Below are positions 8,828 to 17,698 of a stretch of DNA of 64,000 bases, one piece after another. A program made the translations under genes and the position numbers. This DNA comes from Bacillota bacterium (lineage in GTDB: Bacteria > Bacillota > Clostridia > Lachnospirales > CAG-274): NCBI GenBank assembly GCA_017460805.1, contig JAFUAF010000037.1:1-64000 (forward strand), in the 5' to 3' direction. Every line of letters begins with the position of its first letter. Position 1 is the stretch's first letter. The notes below the pieces were generated by a model. That model did not search any database. It worked only from the letters and a program-made list of their open reading frames with translations, and was not told where the DNA came from.

Positions 8828-9172
8828 ATGGATAAGCTATTGGAAATAACACTGCTGTATGATTTCTACGGCGAGCTTTTGACGGATAAACAAAAGTCGG
8901 TCATGGAGCTGTATTATCTCAACGATCTTTCGCTTAACGAGATAGCGGGGGAGCACGGCATTACGCGTCAGGCTGTTCTGGATATGATAAAAAGGACGGA
9001 AAAGCTTTTAAACCAGTATGAGCAAAAACTCGGTCTTGTAAGCAAGTATCTTGAACAAAAAGCAAAGCTTGAACGCATCACAGACAAATTAAACGGGATA
9101 ATAAAGGAAAACGGTCTCAATATCAAAGAACTTGATGCTTTGACCGGGGAATTGTCGCAGATACTGGACTAA
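8828..9172 (+). CDS. ylxM: YlxM-family sigma-like DNA-binding protein of the SRP operon
   Basis: 114 residues, the family norm. The sequence has a region-4-like helix-turn-helix (LTDKQKSVMELYYLNDLSLN then GITRQAVLDMIKR) followed by a C-terminal amphipathic helix. YlxM is encoded next to ffh in most Firmicutes and is described as an SRP-associated modulator; its fold is that of a sigma-70 region 4 regulator. The gene is 13 bases before ffh and has its own consensus promoter framed by two inverted repeats, so it may regulate its own operon. That regulation is inferred from the sites. Confidence 0.93.
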   Translation: MDKLLEITLLYDFYGELLTDKQKSVMELYYLNDLSLNEIAGEHGITRQAVLDMIKRTEKLLNQYEQKLGLVSKYLEQKAKLERITDKLNGIIKENGLNIKELDALTGELSQILD

Positions 9173-9185
9173 CGGAGGACATTTT

Positions 9186-10517
9186 ATGGCTTTTGAAAGC
9201 TTATCTTCAAAATTACAGGATGTTTTCAAGCAGCTGCGCGGCAAGGGCAAGCTTACGGAAAAAGACGTAAAGGCTGCCATGCGCGAGGTAAAGCTTGCGC
9301 TGCTTGAAGCCGATGTAAACTTTAAAATAGTTAAAGATTTTATCAATCGTGTGACCGAAAAGGCTGTAGGCGAGGAAGTTCTTACGGGGCTTAATCCGGG
9401 TCAGCAGGTCATTAAGATAGTAAATGACGAGATGGTGGCGCTTATGGGTTCGACCCAAAGCCAGCTCACGTTTTCGTCAAAATCACCTACTGTCTATCTT
9501 ATGGTGGGCTTACAGGGTGCAGGTAAAACCACAACTACGGGCAAACTTGCGGGTCAGCTCAGAAAGCAGGGCAAGCATCCTTTGCTGGTCGCGTGTGACG
9601 TTTACCGTCCTGCCGCCATAAAGCAGTTACAGGTGGTCGGCAGTACCTACAATATCCCCGTTTTTGAAATGGGTCAGGGCGACCCCGTCGAGATAGCCGA
9701 AAAGGGTATCGAGTACGCAAAGGCAAACGGCAACGACATCGTTATCATAGATACGGCGGGTCGTCTGCACATAAACGAGGAACTGATGGACGAACTTGTC
9801 AATATAAAAGACAAGGTAAGGCCGCAGGAAATACTGCTTGTTATAGATGCCATGACAGGTCAGGACGCAGTCAATGTTGCCGAAAGTTTTAATGAAAAAC
9901 TGGGCATAGACGGTGTTATCGTGACAAAGCTTGACGGCGATACCAGAGGCGGTGCGGCGCTTTCGGTGCGTGCCGTAACGGGCAAGCCTATCAAGTATGT
10001 CGGTATGGGTGAAAAAATGGAAGACCTTGAGCCTTTCTACCCCGACCGTATGGCAAGCCGTATACTTGGCATGGGCGATGTACTGAGCCTTATAGAAAAG
10101 GCACAGCAGGTCTATGACGACAATGCAGCCAAGGAACTGGAAAAGAAAATGATGAGTCAGGAATTTAACTTTGACGATTTTCTTAACCAGATAAATCAAG
10201 TGAAAAAAATGGGTCCTTTAAAAGACCTGTTTAAAATGATTCCCGGTGCGGGTAATCTGAAAATAGATGAAATGGACATTGACGACAACGCAACAAAGGG
10301 CGTTGAAGCTATAATCACGTCCATGACAAAGAAAGAACGCCGAAATCCCGATATTCTGAACGGCTCGCGCAAAAAACGCATTGCAAAGGGCAGCGGCAGA
10401 ACTATCCAGGAAGTCAATCAGCTTTTAAAACAGTTTGATGAAATGAAAAAGATGATGAAGATGTTCGGCGACATGACCAAGGGTAAAAAAGGCCGCTTTA
10501 AACTGCCTTTCTTCTAA
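9186..10517 (+). CDS. ffh: Signal recognition particle protein Ffh
   Basis: 443 residues, full length. GTPase subunit of SRP that binds 4.5S/scRNA and signal sequences and targets nascent membrane proteins to FtsY. NG domain: G1 GLQGAGKTTTTGK, CDVYRPAA, G3 DTAGRL, G4 TKLDGDTRGG. The M domain from about residue 295 contains the methionine-rich finger loop region and the RNA-binding helix RKKRIAKGSGRTIQEVNQ. CGGAGGA precedes the ATG. No SRP RNA gene was seen in the window. Confidence 0.98.
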   Translation: MAFESLSSKLQDVFKQLRGKGKLTEKDVKAAMREVKLALLEADVNFKIVKDFINRVTEKAVGEEVLTGLNPGQQVIKIVNDEMVALMGSTQSQLTFSSKSPTVYLMVGLQGAGKTTTTGKLAGQLRKQGKHPLLVACDVYRPAAIKQLQVVGSTYNIPVFEMGQGDPVEIAEKGIEYAKANGNDIVIIDTAGRLHINEELMDELVNIKDKVRPQEILLVIDAMTGQDAVNVAESFNEKLGIDGVIVTKLDGDTRGGAALSVRAVTGKPIKYVGMGEKMEDLEPFYPDRMASRILGMGDVLSLIEKAQQVYDDNAAKELEKKMMSQEFNFDDFLNQINQVKKMGPLKDLFKMIPGAGNLKIDEMDIDDNATKGVEAIITSMTKKERRNPDILNGSRKKRIAKGSGRTIQEVNQLLKQFDEMKKMMKMFGDMTKGKKGRFKLPFF

Positions 10518-10628
10518 AATAATGCTTGGTCGTTTTGAAATGTTTAACGGGGCAATTAAAAAAGTTTTGGTATGCAAAGATTTTTTTGCCTTGAAATAGT
10601 TTTTTAATAACAGGAGGTGAAAAACAAA

Positions 10629-10874
10629 ATGGCAGTAAAGATCAGATTAAAGAGATTAGGTGCTAAGAAAGCTCCTTTCTATAGAATCGTTGTTGCTGAT
10701 TCAAGAACACCCAGAGGCGGCAAGGCTATCGCTGAGTTAGGTTACTATGACCCCACTAAGGAGCCCGTTGCTTTAAAGGTTGATGTTGAAGGCGCAAAGA
10801 AGTGGCTTGGCAATGGTGCACAGCCTACAGATACTGTTAAGGCTCTTTTAAAGAAAGCCGGCGCTATCGAATAA
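10629..10874 (+). CDS. rpsP: 30S ribosomal protein S16
   Basis: 81 residues starting [20 protein letters not shown], the typical S16 N-terminus. AGGAGGTGA lies 8 bases before the ATG at 10629; the GTG at 10617 overlaps this ribosome site and is rejected. It follows ffh by 111 bases and precedes khpA by 30, the conserved Firmicutes order. Codon use is biased toward highly expressed codons, more so than its neighbours. Confidence 0.98.
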   Translation: MAVKIRLKRLGAKKAPFYRIVVADSRTPRGGKAIAELGYYDPTKEPVALKVDVEGAKKWLGNGAQPTDTVKALLKKAGAIE

Positions 10875-10904
10875 TGACCCTTCCTTATTTTCAGGAGGAT
10901 AAAA

Positions 10905-11132
10905 ATGAAAGAATTACTTGAAGTTATTGCTAAGAATTTGGTAGATAACCCCGATAAAGTAGTCGTTGAGGAAAAGACCGACGACATTGGCATCGTACTT
11001 GAATTGCAGGTGGATGAAAGCGATATCGGAAAGGTTATAGGCAAACAGGGCAGAATAGCAAAGGCTATCCGTTCTGTTATCAAGGCTGCCGCTATCCGTG
11101 AGGAAAAGAAGGTAGTTGTAAAAATTATGTGA
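10905..11132 (+). CDS. khpA: KH-domain RNA-binding protein KhpA (YlqC)
   Basis: 75 residues consisting of a single KH domain with the GxxG loop in VIGKQGRIAKAIR (about residues 41-54). KhpA forms a heterodimer with KhpB/Jag and binds many RNAs, affecting cell elongation and division. TCAGGAGG precedes the ATG. The usual next genes, rimM-trmD, are displaced about 2.6 kb downstream by a pilin-like gene and a symporter. Confidence 0.96.
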   Translation: MKELLEVIAKNLVDNPDKVVVEEKTDDIGIVLELQVDESDIGKVIGKQGRIAKAIRSVIKAAAIREEKKVVVKIM

Positions 11133-11138
11133 TAAAAG

Positions 11139-11172
11139 AGATGTCGGGTACGGATGTACTTTGGCATCTTTT
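11139..11172 (+). terminator. Intrinsic terminator after khpA
   Basis: GATGTC (from 11139) pairs with GGCATC through a 17-base interior that can form GTAC/GTAC, followed by seven T. Confidence 0.7.
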
Positions 11173-11252
11173 TTTGTTGCTTTTTCCGGCTTGTGCAATA
11201 GAATTTTTTATACAGAAAAAGCTATAGCATTATTGAATATTTTATATAGGTA

Positions 11253-11281
11253 TTGACTTATTAGTGGTGATGTGTTAAAAT
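11253..11281 (+). promoter_or_regulatory. Promoter for the pilin-like gene
   Basis: TTGACT (11253-11258), 17 bp, TAAAAT (11276-11281). The predicted start site is about 215 bases upstream of the gene, so the leader contains the structured repeat at 11306-11453. Confidence 0.65.
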
Positions 11282-11305
11282 AAAGAAAAGGTTAGACATA
11301 TAAAA

Positions 11306-11453
11306 ATTATAGTAAACGACAAAAGTCTTTGGACTTTGGGCGTTTACTTGCGCCGACTGCGAGCCGCAAAGCAGTTTTATTCCTTGTACGCAGTCGTGTG
11401 CATGCCCTGCAGGGTTATAGTAAAGGACATTTTTAAATGTCGTTTACTATAAT
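11306..11453. repeat. 148-bp structured element with 16-bp terminal inverted repeats
   Basis: ATTATAGTAAACGACA (11306-11321) is the exact inverse of TGTCGTTTACTATAAT (11438-11453). A third copy with one change, TTATAGTAAAGGACA, lies at 11415-11429 and can pair with the right end as a long hairpin. Inside are AAAGTC/GACTTT (11322-11337) and the 8-bp pair CGACTGCG/CGCAGTCG (11354-11361, 11389-11396). No ORF is present. It looks like a MITE-type or other palindromic repeat placed in a gene leader. Confidence 0.7.
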
Positions 11454-11501
11454 ATTATATATAAAACCATATTTTTAATGTGTCGGAAAGGAGGTTTTGG
11501 C

Positions 11502-12143
11502 ATGGCTGGCGATAAAACAGTAAAAAGCAGAAAAAACGCAGGTTATTCGCTTGTGGAACTTATTGTTGTTATAGCAATAATCGTGGTTTTGATGTCTGTG
11601 CTTATTCCCGGTGTAGTGGGATATATAAAGACGGCTTCAAGACTGTCGGCGATAAATACTGTTCGTGTTATGGTAACAACAATGGAAGTGTCTATGCTTG
11701 AACATTCTATGGAGAAGAAAGTAATTATCAATAAATTGTATAAGGATAGAAGCAGCAACCAGTTTATAGACGCGGGATATTTGACAAACTATATGCTTGC
11801 AAGAGCACAGAGAAACGAAAACTACAGTAAAAACAATAATGATTATGCCGATTTTCTTATTGCGAAGGATATACTTGAGGCTGTAAAAAGCGGTCCGGGC
11901 GAGCCTCATCCGGTTTTGAAGTTTACCAAAGATGTGCGTCCGACCGGACAGACTATAAAAACTTTCTGTAACGACGACAGTGATGCGGCTGTGTTTGTAT
12001 ATGCTCCGGAAGGCGGTGTATTGTATGCACAGGTTGCAATAAAGAATACATGGCTTGTTACATACGAGGATTCGGCATATAGCGCTGTTGAGATAAAAAG
12101 CAATACAAAAATGGTAGGCAACGAAAAAATCAAGGATAATTAA
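11502..12143 (+). CDS. Type IV pilin/pseudopilin-like protein
   Basis: 213 residues from the ATG at 11502 with AAAGGAGG 7 bases upstream. GYSLVELIVVIAIIVVLMSV near residue 14 is a class III prepilin signal: the peptidase would cut between G and Y, and Glu at mature position 5 is present. The hydrophobic N-terminal helix is followed by a soluble domain without recognisable motifs. It stands alone: no prepilin peptidase, assembly ATPase or inner-membrane platform gene is in the window, so it would rely on a system elsewhere. It lies between two parts of a normally contiguous ribosomal/tRNA-modification cluster and has its own promoter and terminator. Confidence 0.85.
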   Translation: MAGDKTVKSRKNAGYSLVELIVVIAIIVVLMSVLIPGVVGYIKTASRLSAINTVRVMVTTMEVSMLEHSMEKKVIINKLYKDRSSNQFIDAGYLTNYMLARAQRNENYSKNNNDYADFLIAKDILEAVKSGPGEPHPVLKFTKDVRPTGQTIKTFCNDDSDAAVFVYAPEGGVLYAQVAIKNTWLVTYEDSAYSAVEIKSNTKMVGNEKIKDN

Positions 12144-12176
12144 AATATCAAATATAATTATAAAATCAAAGATAAT

Positions 12177-12206
12177 AAAAAATGCCCCAAGCCGGGGCGT
12201 TTTTTA
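12177..12206. terminator. Bidirectional terminator between pilin-like gene and AGCS symporter
   Basis: GCCCC/GGGGC stem with AAGCC loop, flanked by A6 and T6, so it works for both convergent genes. Confidence 0.9.
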
Positions 12207-13613
12207 TTTCCAGAAATCCAGTTCATCAAGGTTAAGACCGATGTTTTCACCTTTAAAAACGGGATCTGTACCATCGGCTCTTTGCTTTTCGTAGTCTTTA
12301 AGAGTGTCTATTGCCGATTTGCCAAGTATCATGCAGGACGGCAGATTTATAAGTGTCATGCCGCCCATAGTGATGTCGGCCATGGCCCAGGCTGCATTCA
12401 TGGGGATTATGGCACCAATGAAAATAATAATTGTACAAATTATATGAAAAATGATCATAAATCTTTTTGTCGGTATTTGTTTATGGTTTAAAAATGCCAG
12501 TGCATTATGTACATAGTACAGGTTGCCGAGAAGGGTGGTAAAGGCGAAAAGCACCATTGCAACCGTTATAAATATCGGCCCTATACTGCCGAATACTGTC
12601 GATATCGCATTTTGTACATAGGGAGCACCGGATACGGCTTCGCTGCGTTCTACACCACTTGAAAGGCACATAAAAGCTGTTGCGGTGCATAAAAGAAGTG
12701 TATCTATATATACGGACAAAGTCTGTACAAGACCTTGCTTTGCGGGGTGTGATACCTTTGCAGAGGCAGAGGCGTTGGGTGCCGAGCCTACGCCTGCTTC
12801 GTTTGAGTAAAGGCCGCGTTTTATACCGTAAACCATACAAGAACCTGCTATCCCACCGAAAATGGATCTGAAATCAAAAGCATCCCTGAATATTTCGACA
12901 AACATGGCGGGCACATTTTTTATATTGAACAGAATAACTATAAGCGAAATAGCAACATAAGAAAGACCCATAAGCGGCACGATAAGACTTGTCAGTTTTA
13001 CTATTCTTCTTCCGCCGCCCATAAGGCAGTAGCCCGTTAAAGCCGCAAGCAGAAAACCGATAATTGCGGGGGTCGTTTTTTCGCTATAGAAAGAATAGGC
13101 TGCAAATGTTGATTGCAGGTTATACGAGCAAAGCAGGTTAAAACCGACGGCGTAGGTCGCTATCAGAAAAACACAGAATATGCCCGCAAGCACAGGTGCG
13201 TGAAGTGCGCCTTCTATGTAGTATGCGGGACCGCCGTAGCTGCCGCCTGCAACATTTTTTCTTTTGTATATCTGCGCAAGGGTGCTTTCAATAAAAGCCG
13301 ATGATGCGCCGATAATACACATTATCCACATCCAGAAACACGCACCCGGGCCGCCGAGACAAATCGCGGTGGAAACACCGACTATATTGCCTGTGCCTAC
13401 GCGCGATGCCGTTGATACGAGCATTGCCTGCAATGACGATACGGTCTTTCTGTCTGCGGGAGGTTCTTTAAGGAGTTTTAATGACTCTTTGAAAAGCCTT
13501 ATCTGTACACCCTTTGTAAGAATGGTAAAATAGATGCCGGCAATGGCCATAACGATTATCAGTATAGGGTAATACATTATGCTGTCTATCTTGTCAAGTA
13601 TCTGTGTTATCAT
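12204..13613 (-). CDS. Sodium:alanine/glycine symporter (AGCS family)
   Basis: 469 residues from the ATG at 13613-13611 with AAGGAGG upstream; a longer frame exists without a ribosome site. The protein has ten or eleven hydrophobic segments. Family-typical stretches include GTGNIVGVSTAICLGGPGA (about residues 75-93), GGPAYYIEG and SNEAGVGSAPNA. AGCS transporters import alanine or glycine with sodium. It is convergent with the pilin-like gene and divergent from rimM. The C-terminal tail is hydrophilic. Confidence 0.93.
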   Translation of the reverse strand: MITQILDKIDSIMYYPILIIVMAIAGIYFTILTKGVQIRLFKESLKLLKEPPADRKTVSSLQAMLVSTASRVGTGNIVGVSTAICLGGPGACFWMWIMCIIGASSAFIESTLAQIYKRKNVAGGSYGGPAYYIEGALHAPVLAGIFCVFLIATYAVGFNLLCSYNLQSTFAAYSFYSEKTTPAIIGFLLAALTGYCLMGGGRRIVKLTSLIVPLMGLSYVAISLIVILFNIKNVPAMFVEIFRDAFDFRSIFGGIAGSCMVYGIKRGLYSNEAGVGSAPNASASAKVSHPAKQGLVQTLSVYIDTLLLCTATAFMCLSSGVERSEAVSGAPYVQNAISTVFGSIGPIFITVAMVLFAFTTLLGNLYYVHNALAFLNHKQIPTKRFMIIFHIICTIIIFIGAIIPMNAAWAMADITMGGMTLINLPSCMILGKSAIDTLKDYEKQRADGTDPVFKGENIGLNLDELDFWK

Positions 13614-13645
13614 CTTTTTCCTCCTTAAAATAAAAATCCTAATAT

Positions 13646-13674
13646 ATTTTACCATATTACGACGAGCTTTTCAA
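13646..13674 (-). promoter_or_regulatory. Promoter for the AGCS symporter
   Basis: On the minus strand TTGAAA (13674-13669), 17 bp, TAAAAT (13651-13646). Confidence 0.7.
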
Positions 13675-13717
13675 TATAAATTATAGTTTGGTTTTTTTGA
13701 TATAGCAAAGTATAACA

Positions 13718-13746
13718 TTGACGATTTGCTGAATTTTTGGTATTAT
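13718..13746 (+). promoter_or_regulatory. Promoter for rimM and the following long gene run
   Basis: TTGACG (13718-13723), 17 bp, TATTAT (13741-13746), about 40 bases before rimM. Confidence 0.7.
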
Positions 13747-13785
13747 ATATAATAAATAAATATGTGAATAACCGAGGAGAATGAT

Positions 13786-14283
13786 ATGAAAAACGATTTT
13801 CTTATAGGCAAGATAGTAAATACGCAGGGAGTACATGGAGAAATGCGCGTTATACCCACAACAGACGATATAACACGTTTTGAGCTTCTGGACAGCGTTT
13901 TTATTGACGATAAGGAGTATGAGATAGAGCGTGTGCGTTATCACAAGCAGTTTGTGCTTTTGAAACTAAAGGGTATAGACGATATGACAGCGGCGGAGCG
14001 CTACAAGACAAAGGAAGTCCGTATTCCCGAAGAATTGGCGCTGCCGTGCGGGGAAGACGAATATTATGTAAAAGACCTGTACGGAATGAAAGTCGTTGAC
14101 GAGGACGATAAAGAGATAGGCGTGATAAAAGACGTGATATTCACGGGTGCAAACGATGTTTACATCGTAAAGCCGAAAACCGGCAAGGATATACTTATTC
14201 CCGCGATAAAGGACTGTATCTTAAAAGTCGATGTTGCTGAAAAAACAATGTACATCCATCTTATGGAGGGTCTTGCGGAATGA
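13786..14283 (+). CDS. rimM: Ribosome maturation factor RimM
   Basis: 165 residues. 16S rRNA processing factor that helps assemble the 30S head by binding S19. The N-terminal beta-barrel begins IGKIVNTQGVHGEMRV, and the C-terminal PRC-barrel contains YYVKDLYGMKVV and NDVYIVKPKTGKDILIPA. Its last codons overlap the trmD start by 4 bases (ATGA). The GAGGAGAA ribosome site precedes the ATG. Complete. Confidence 0.97.
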   Translation: MKNDFLIGKIVNTQGVHGEMRVIPTTDDITRFELLDSVFIDDKEYEIERVRYHKQFVLLKLKGIDDMTAAERYKTKEVRIPEELALPCGEDEYYVKDLYGMKVVDEDDKEIGVIKDVIFTGANDVYIVKPKTGKDILIPAIKDCILKVDVAEKTMYIHLMEGLAE

Positions 14284-15014
14284 GATTTTATGTACTGACT
14301 CTCTTCCCCGAAATGGTAACAAACGGTCTTTCGCACAGCGTTATAGGCCGCAGTATCGAAAGCGGGATAATTGAGGTCATACCGATTGATATACGCGATT
14401 TTTCAAAGGACAAGCACCGTCATGTGGATGATTACCCATACGGCGGCGGTGCAGGCATGGTCATGCAGCCGCAGCCGATTTATGATGCTTATATGAGTAT
14501 TAAAGACCAACTTGCGGAGAACACACCTGTTTTGTATATGTCTCCGCAGGGCAGCGTTTTTGACCAGAAAAAGGCGGAAGAACTGTCAAAACTTGATGAT
14601 ATAGTCATTCTATGCGGTCATTATGAGGGCGTTGACGAGCGTGTTATAGAGGAAATCGTGACCGAGGAAATTTCCGTGGGGGATTTCGTGCTGACGGGCG
14701 GCGAATTACCCGCTATGTGTGTGATAGACTCTGTTTCAAGGCTGATAGGCGGTGTATTGAACAAAGAGGAAAGCTTTATGGACGAAAGCTTTTCGGACGG
14801 TCTGCTTGAATATCCGCAGTATACCCGTCCTCCCGTATTCAACGGCAGGGGGATCCCCGAAGTGCTGACAAGCGGCCATCATGGAAAAGTGGATGAATGG
14901 CGCAGACAAAAATCCCTTGAAAGAACGCTGAAAAAACGTCCCGACTTGATTGAAAAGGCAAACCTTACCAAAAAAGATAAAGAATATCTGGATAAACTTA
15001 AAAACAGGGAATAA
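14280..15014 (+). CDS. trmD: tRNA (guanine-37-N1)-methyltransferase TrmD
   Basis: 244 residues. Methylates G37 next to the anticodon to prevent frameshifting. SPOUT-fold features are visible: the N-terminal MRFYVLTLFPEM, the basic-aromatic DYPYGGGAGMVMQPQP loop, and the S-adenosylmethionine knot with LCGHYEGVDERV and DFVLTGGELPA. The C-terminal domain has the NGRGIPEVLTSGHHG stretch. It overlaps rimM by 4 bases. rplS, the common downstream partner, is absent; pyrK follows after 25 bases. Confidence 0.98.
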   Translation: MRFYVLTLFPEMVTNGLSHSVIGRSIESGIIEVIPIDIRDFSKDKHRHVDDYPYGGGAGMVMQPQPIYDAYMSIKDQLAENTPVLYMSPQGSVFDQKKAEELSKLDDIVILCGHYEGVDERVIEEIVTEEISVGDFVLTGGELPAMCVIDSVSRLIGGVLNKEESFMDESFSDGLLEYPQYTRPPVFNGRGIPEVLTSGHHGKVDEWRRQKSLERTLKKRPDLIEKANLTKKDKEYLDKLKNRE

Positions 15015-15039
15015 ATATTCTGAAGAAAGGAGTTTTTTT

Positions 15040-15810
15040 ATGAAAAAAACAGAGACGGCAAAAGTGCTGTCAAACAATAAATTGGCGGAGGGGATATTTG
15101 ACATTACGCTTGAATGTCCCGAAGTGTCGGCGCTTGCAAAGGCGGGACAGTTTATAGAGATATATCCCGACAACGGGGCTAACCTGCTTGCAAGACCCAT
15201 AAGTATATGCGAGATAAAAGAAAACGCCCTGCGCATAGTTTTTCAGACCGTTGGCAAGGGCACGAAGCTTTTCTCGGAGTATAAAATGGGAGATAAGGTG
15301 CGTATTTTAGGTACCTGCGGCAACGGCTACGACTTGAAAAACGGCTCTGCGCTGCTTGTCGGCGGCGGTATAGGCGTTCCTCCTTTGCTTGAAACGGCAA
15401 AACAGCTTATTTCGGCAGGAAGCAAAGTGAATGTTGTGCTTGGCTTCCGCAGCGGCAGTTTTTTGAGTGACGAATTTGAAAAACTCGGTGCAGAAGTACA
15501 TATCGCGACAGACGACGGCTCGGTCGGCTTCAAGGGAAATGTTGTAGACCTTATAAAAGCTGAAAAATTAGCCGCAGAAACGGTTTATGCCTGTGGCCCT
15601 AAGATAATGCTCAAATTTCTTTCAATGCACTGTGAGGGGCAAAATATGCCTTTACAGGTATCAATGGAGGAGAGGATGGCCTGCGGCATCGGTGCGTGCG
15701 TCGGCTGTGTTGTAAAAATAAGGGATGAAGTGTCGGCTGACGGATGGACATACAAAAAAGTCTGTAAGGACGGCCCCGTATTTGACAGCAGGGAGGTGTG
15801 CTGGGAATGA
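15040..15810 (+). CDS. pyrK: Dihydroorotate dehydrogenase electron-transfer subunit PyrK
   Basis: 256 residues from the ATG at 15040 with AAAGGAG upstream; an in-frame upstream extension inside trmD is rejected. It carries FAD and a 2Fe-2S cluster and passes electrons from PyrD to NAD. Visible are the flavin-binding LARPISICEI (about residues 48-57), the NAD-binding GGGIGVPPLLE (near 107), and the cluster cysteines in CGIGACVGCVVK plus a distal Cys before DGPVFD. Its stop overlaps the pyrD start by 4 bases, matching stoichiometric expression. Confidence 0.96.
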   Translation: MKKTETAKVLSNNKLAEGIFDITLECPEVSALAKAGQFIEIYPDNGANLLARPISICEIKENALRIVFQTVGKGTKLFSEYKMGDKVRILGTCGNGYDLKNGSALLVGGGIGVPPLLETAKQLISAGSKVNVVLGFRSGSFLSDEFEKLGAEVHIATDDGSVGFKGNVVDLIKAEKLAAETVYACGPKIMLKFLSMHCEGQNMPLQVSMEERMACGIGACVGCVVKIRDEVSADGWTYKKVCKDGPVFDSREVCWE

Positions 15811-16712
15811 TAAATACAAGTGTGAATATATGCGGCGTTGAATTGAAAAACCCCGTTATGACGGCTTCGGGCACTTTTGGCAGCGGCCGTGAGTTTTCGG
15901 ATTTTATCGACCTTAACAGACTCGGAGCTGTGGTCGTAAAAGGTGTTGCGGCTGTGCCATGGAAAGGAAATCCCGCACCCCGTATCGCGGAGGTCTACGG
16001 CGGCATGCTCAACAGCGTCGGACTGCAAAATCCGGGTGTTGACTGGTTTATCGAAAATGATATCCCGTTTTTAAGACAGTTTGATACAAAAATAATAGTT
16101 AATGTCTGCGGACATTCCGTGGAAGAATATGAAAATGTGGTAAGAAAACTGCAGGGGCAGGATATTGATATGCTTGAACTGAATATCAGCTGCCCGAATG
16201 TAAGCGAGGGAGGCATGAGCTTCGGTACAGACCCCAAAATGGCGGAAAAGACCGTGAAAGCCGTTAAAAAGCTTGCGGACAAGCCGCTTATAGTAAAACT
16301 TACACCAAATGTCACGGATATTACGGAAATTGCAAAGGCAGCCGTTTCGGGCGGTGCGGATGCGTTAAGTCTTATAAATACCCTGACGGGCATGAAGATA
16401 GATATTTACCGCAGAAAACCCGTTTTACAGCGTAAAGTAGGCGGTATGAGCGGCCCTGCCGTAAAACCCGTGGCCGTGCGTATGGTCTATCAGGTATGCA
16501 AGGCTGTCGATGTACCCGTAATAGGTATGGGCGGTATTTCAAACGCAGAGGATGCGCTGGAGTTTATAATGGCGGGAGCAACGGGTGTTTCGCTCGGTAC
16601 GGCCAATTTTACCGACCCTTACGCTACGATAAAGACCATAGACGGCATTGAGGATTACATGAAAAAATACGGTGTAAATGATTTAAGTGAAATAAGAGGT
16701 ATAATAGAATGA
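15807..16712 (+). CDS. pyrD: Dihydroorotate dehydrogenase, catalytic subunit, class 1B
   Basis: 301 residues from the ATG at 15807 (GGAGGTG 9 bases upstream, preferred to the GTG at 15798). TIM-barrel flavoprotein oxidising dihydroorotate to orotate. NPVMTASGTFG at the start, NSVGLQNPG, and LELNISCPNV near residue 120, whose Cys is the class 1 active-site base. The C-terminal GMGGISNAEDALEFIMAGAT binds FMN phosphate. With PyrK it forms the NAD-linked 1B enzyme. Overlaps its downstream lipoprotein gene by 4 bases. Confidence 0.97.
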   Translation: MINTSVNICGVELKNPVMTASGTFGSGREFSDFIDLNRLGAVVVKGVAAVPWKGNPAPRIAEVYGGMLNSVGLQNPGVDWFIENDIPFLRQFDTKIIVNVCGHSVEEYENVVRKLQGQDIDMLELNISCPNVSEGGMSFGTDPKMAEKTVKAVKKLADKPLIVKLTPNVTDITEIAKAAVSGGADALSLINTLTGMKIDIYRRKPVLQRKVGGMSGPAVKPVAVRMVYQVCKAVDVPVIGMGGISNAEDALEFIMAGATGVSLGTANFTDPYATIKTIDGIEDYMKKYGVNDLSEIRGIIE

Positions 16713-17698
16713 AAAAAAGAATTACGGCGGTTCTGCTTGCGGCAATTCTGCTTGCGGGCTGCGGCAGCGGCAAAGAAAACAAGGAGCAGATAGAAGCGCT
16801 TGAGTCGCGTATAACGGCTGTTGATACGGAACTTGCAAGTATGTTCGGCAAAATTGAGGATATGCACGCAAGAGGTGTTATTGACGATGATTTTTATAAA
16901 AAATTTACCGACCTTGACAACAAGGCCGATGAGTGCATGGAGTATGCCGGGAATTCGCCGAAGACGGATGAGCTGGAAAAAAAGGTCAGCGAGCTTGAAG
17001 CTTTGTTTGCGGAGTTTAAAGAACAGCTTGCTGTCAACTATGACGAAAATGATGCTGCACTTATGAGTGAACTTATCAATCTTCAGCTTGCCGCAAAGGA
17101 GCAGGCGGGACTTATGCAGCGTGCCCTTGAAAGCGGCAGGATAACGCAGGAAGAATATGATGAATTTGTTGCTTTGCGTGCACAGGTCGATGATTACAAC
17201 AATCAGGCGGATCTTGAGTATAATGACGAGTTCAGGGAGAATTTTGAGGAAATACGTTCAAGACTTACTGCGCTTGCATCCAAGGCGGGTGCGGACAATG
17301 CGCTTATAGACAGACTTGTGGGCAGTGAAGATGCCGACCGTGAAGGGACAGAACCCGATGAGGAAAAGTCGGACATAAAAGAGGCGGAGAGCGGCGAGAT
17401 AGAAACGGAACAGCCGAAGGAAACGCCGAAACAGCCTATGCCCGACAACGTAGCGAAGGTAATAGACGATTATATGGAACTTCAGGAATTTGTTACTCAA
17501 AAACAGAGCAGCGGCGAAATAAACGATGCACAATATATAGATGTTCTTGGGGTCGGCGTTGAGCTTGCATACCTTAAAGAGGCGATAGAAAAAGACGGTG
17601 TGACAGAAAACAACACCTATACCCTGCAGGAAATAAAGGGCGAACTTTATGAAAAAGCGCAGGCTGTCGGCTATGAAAAGGCGGAGGTATTTCAATAA
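16709..17698 (+). CDS. Coiled-coil lipoprotein, unknown function
   Basis: 329 residues. Signal peptide with lipobox LAGC (Cys near residue 18). The rest is almost all alpha-helical and acidic, with heptad-like Leu spacing, and falls into three similar helical blocks: each has a D/E-E/D-D-F/Y-K/E 'IDDDFYKKF', 'ITQEEYDEF', 'INDAQYIDV' element. Between blocks two and three is a Glu/Pro/Lys-rich linker. No family is recognised. It is squeezed between pyrD and mazG with overlaps of 4 and 1 bases, so it is co-translated with housekeeping genes. Confidence 0.8.
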   Translation: MKKRITAVLLAAILLAGCGSGKENKEQIEALESRITAVDTELASMFGKIEDMHARGVIDDDFYKKFTDLDNKADECMEYAGNSPKTDELEKKVSELEALFAEFKEQLAVNYDENDAALMSELINLQLAAKEQAGLMQRALESGRITQEEYDEFVALRAQVDDYNNQADLEYNDEFRENFEEIRSRLTALASKAGADNALIDRLVGSEDADREGTEPDEEKSDIKEAESGEIETEQPKETPKQPMPDNVAKVIDDYMELQEFVTQKQSSGEINDAQYIDVLGVGVELAYLKEAIEKDGVTENNTYTLQEIKGELYEKAQAVGYEKAEVFQ

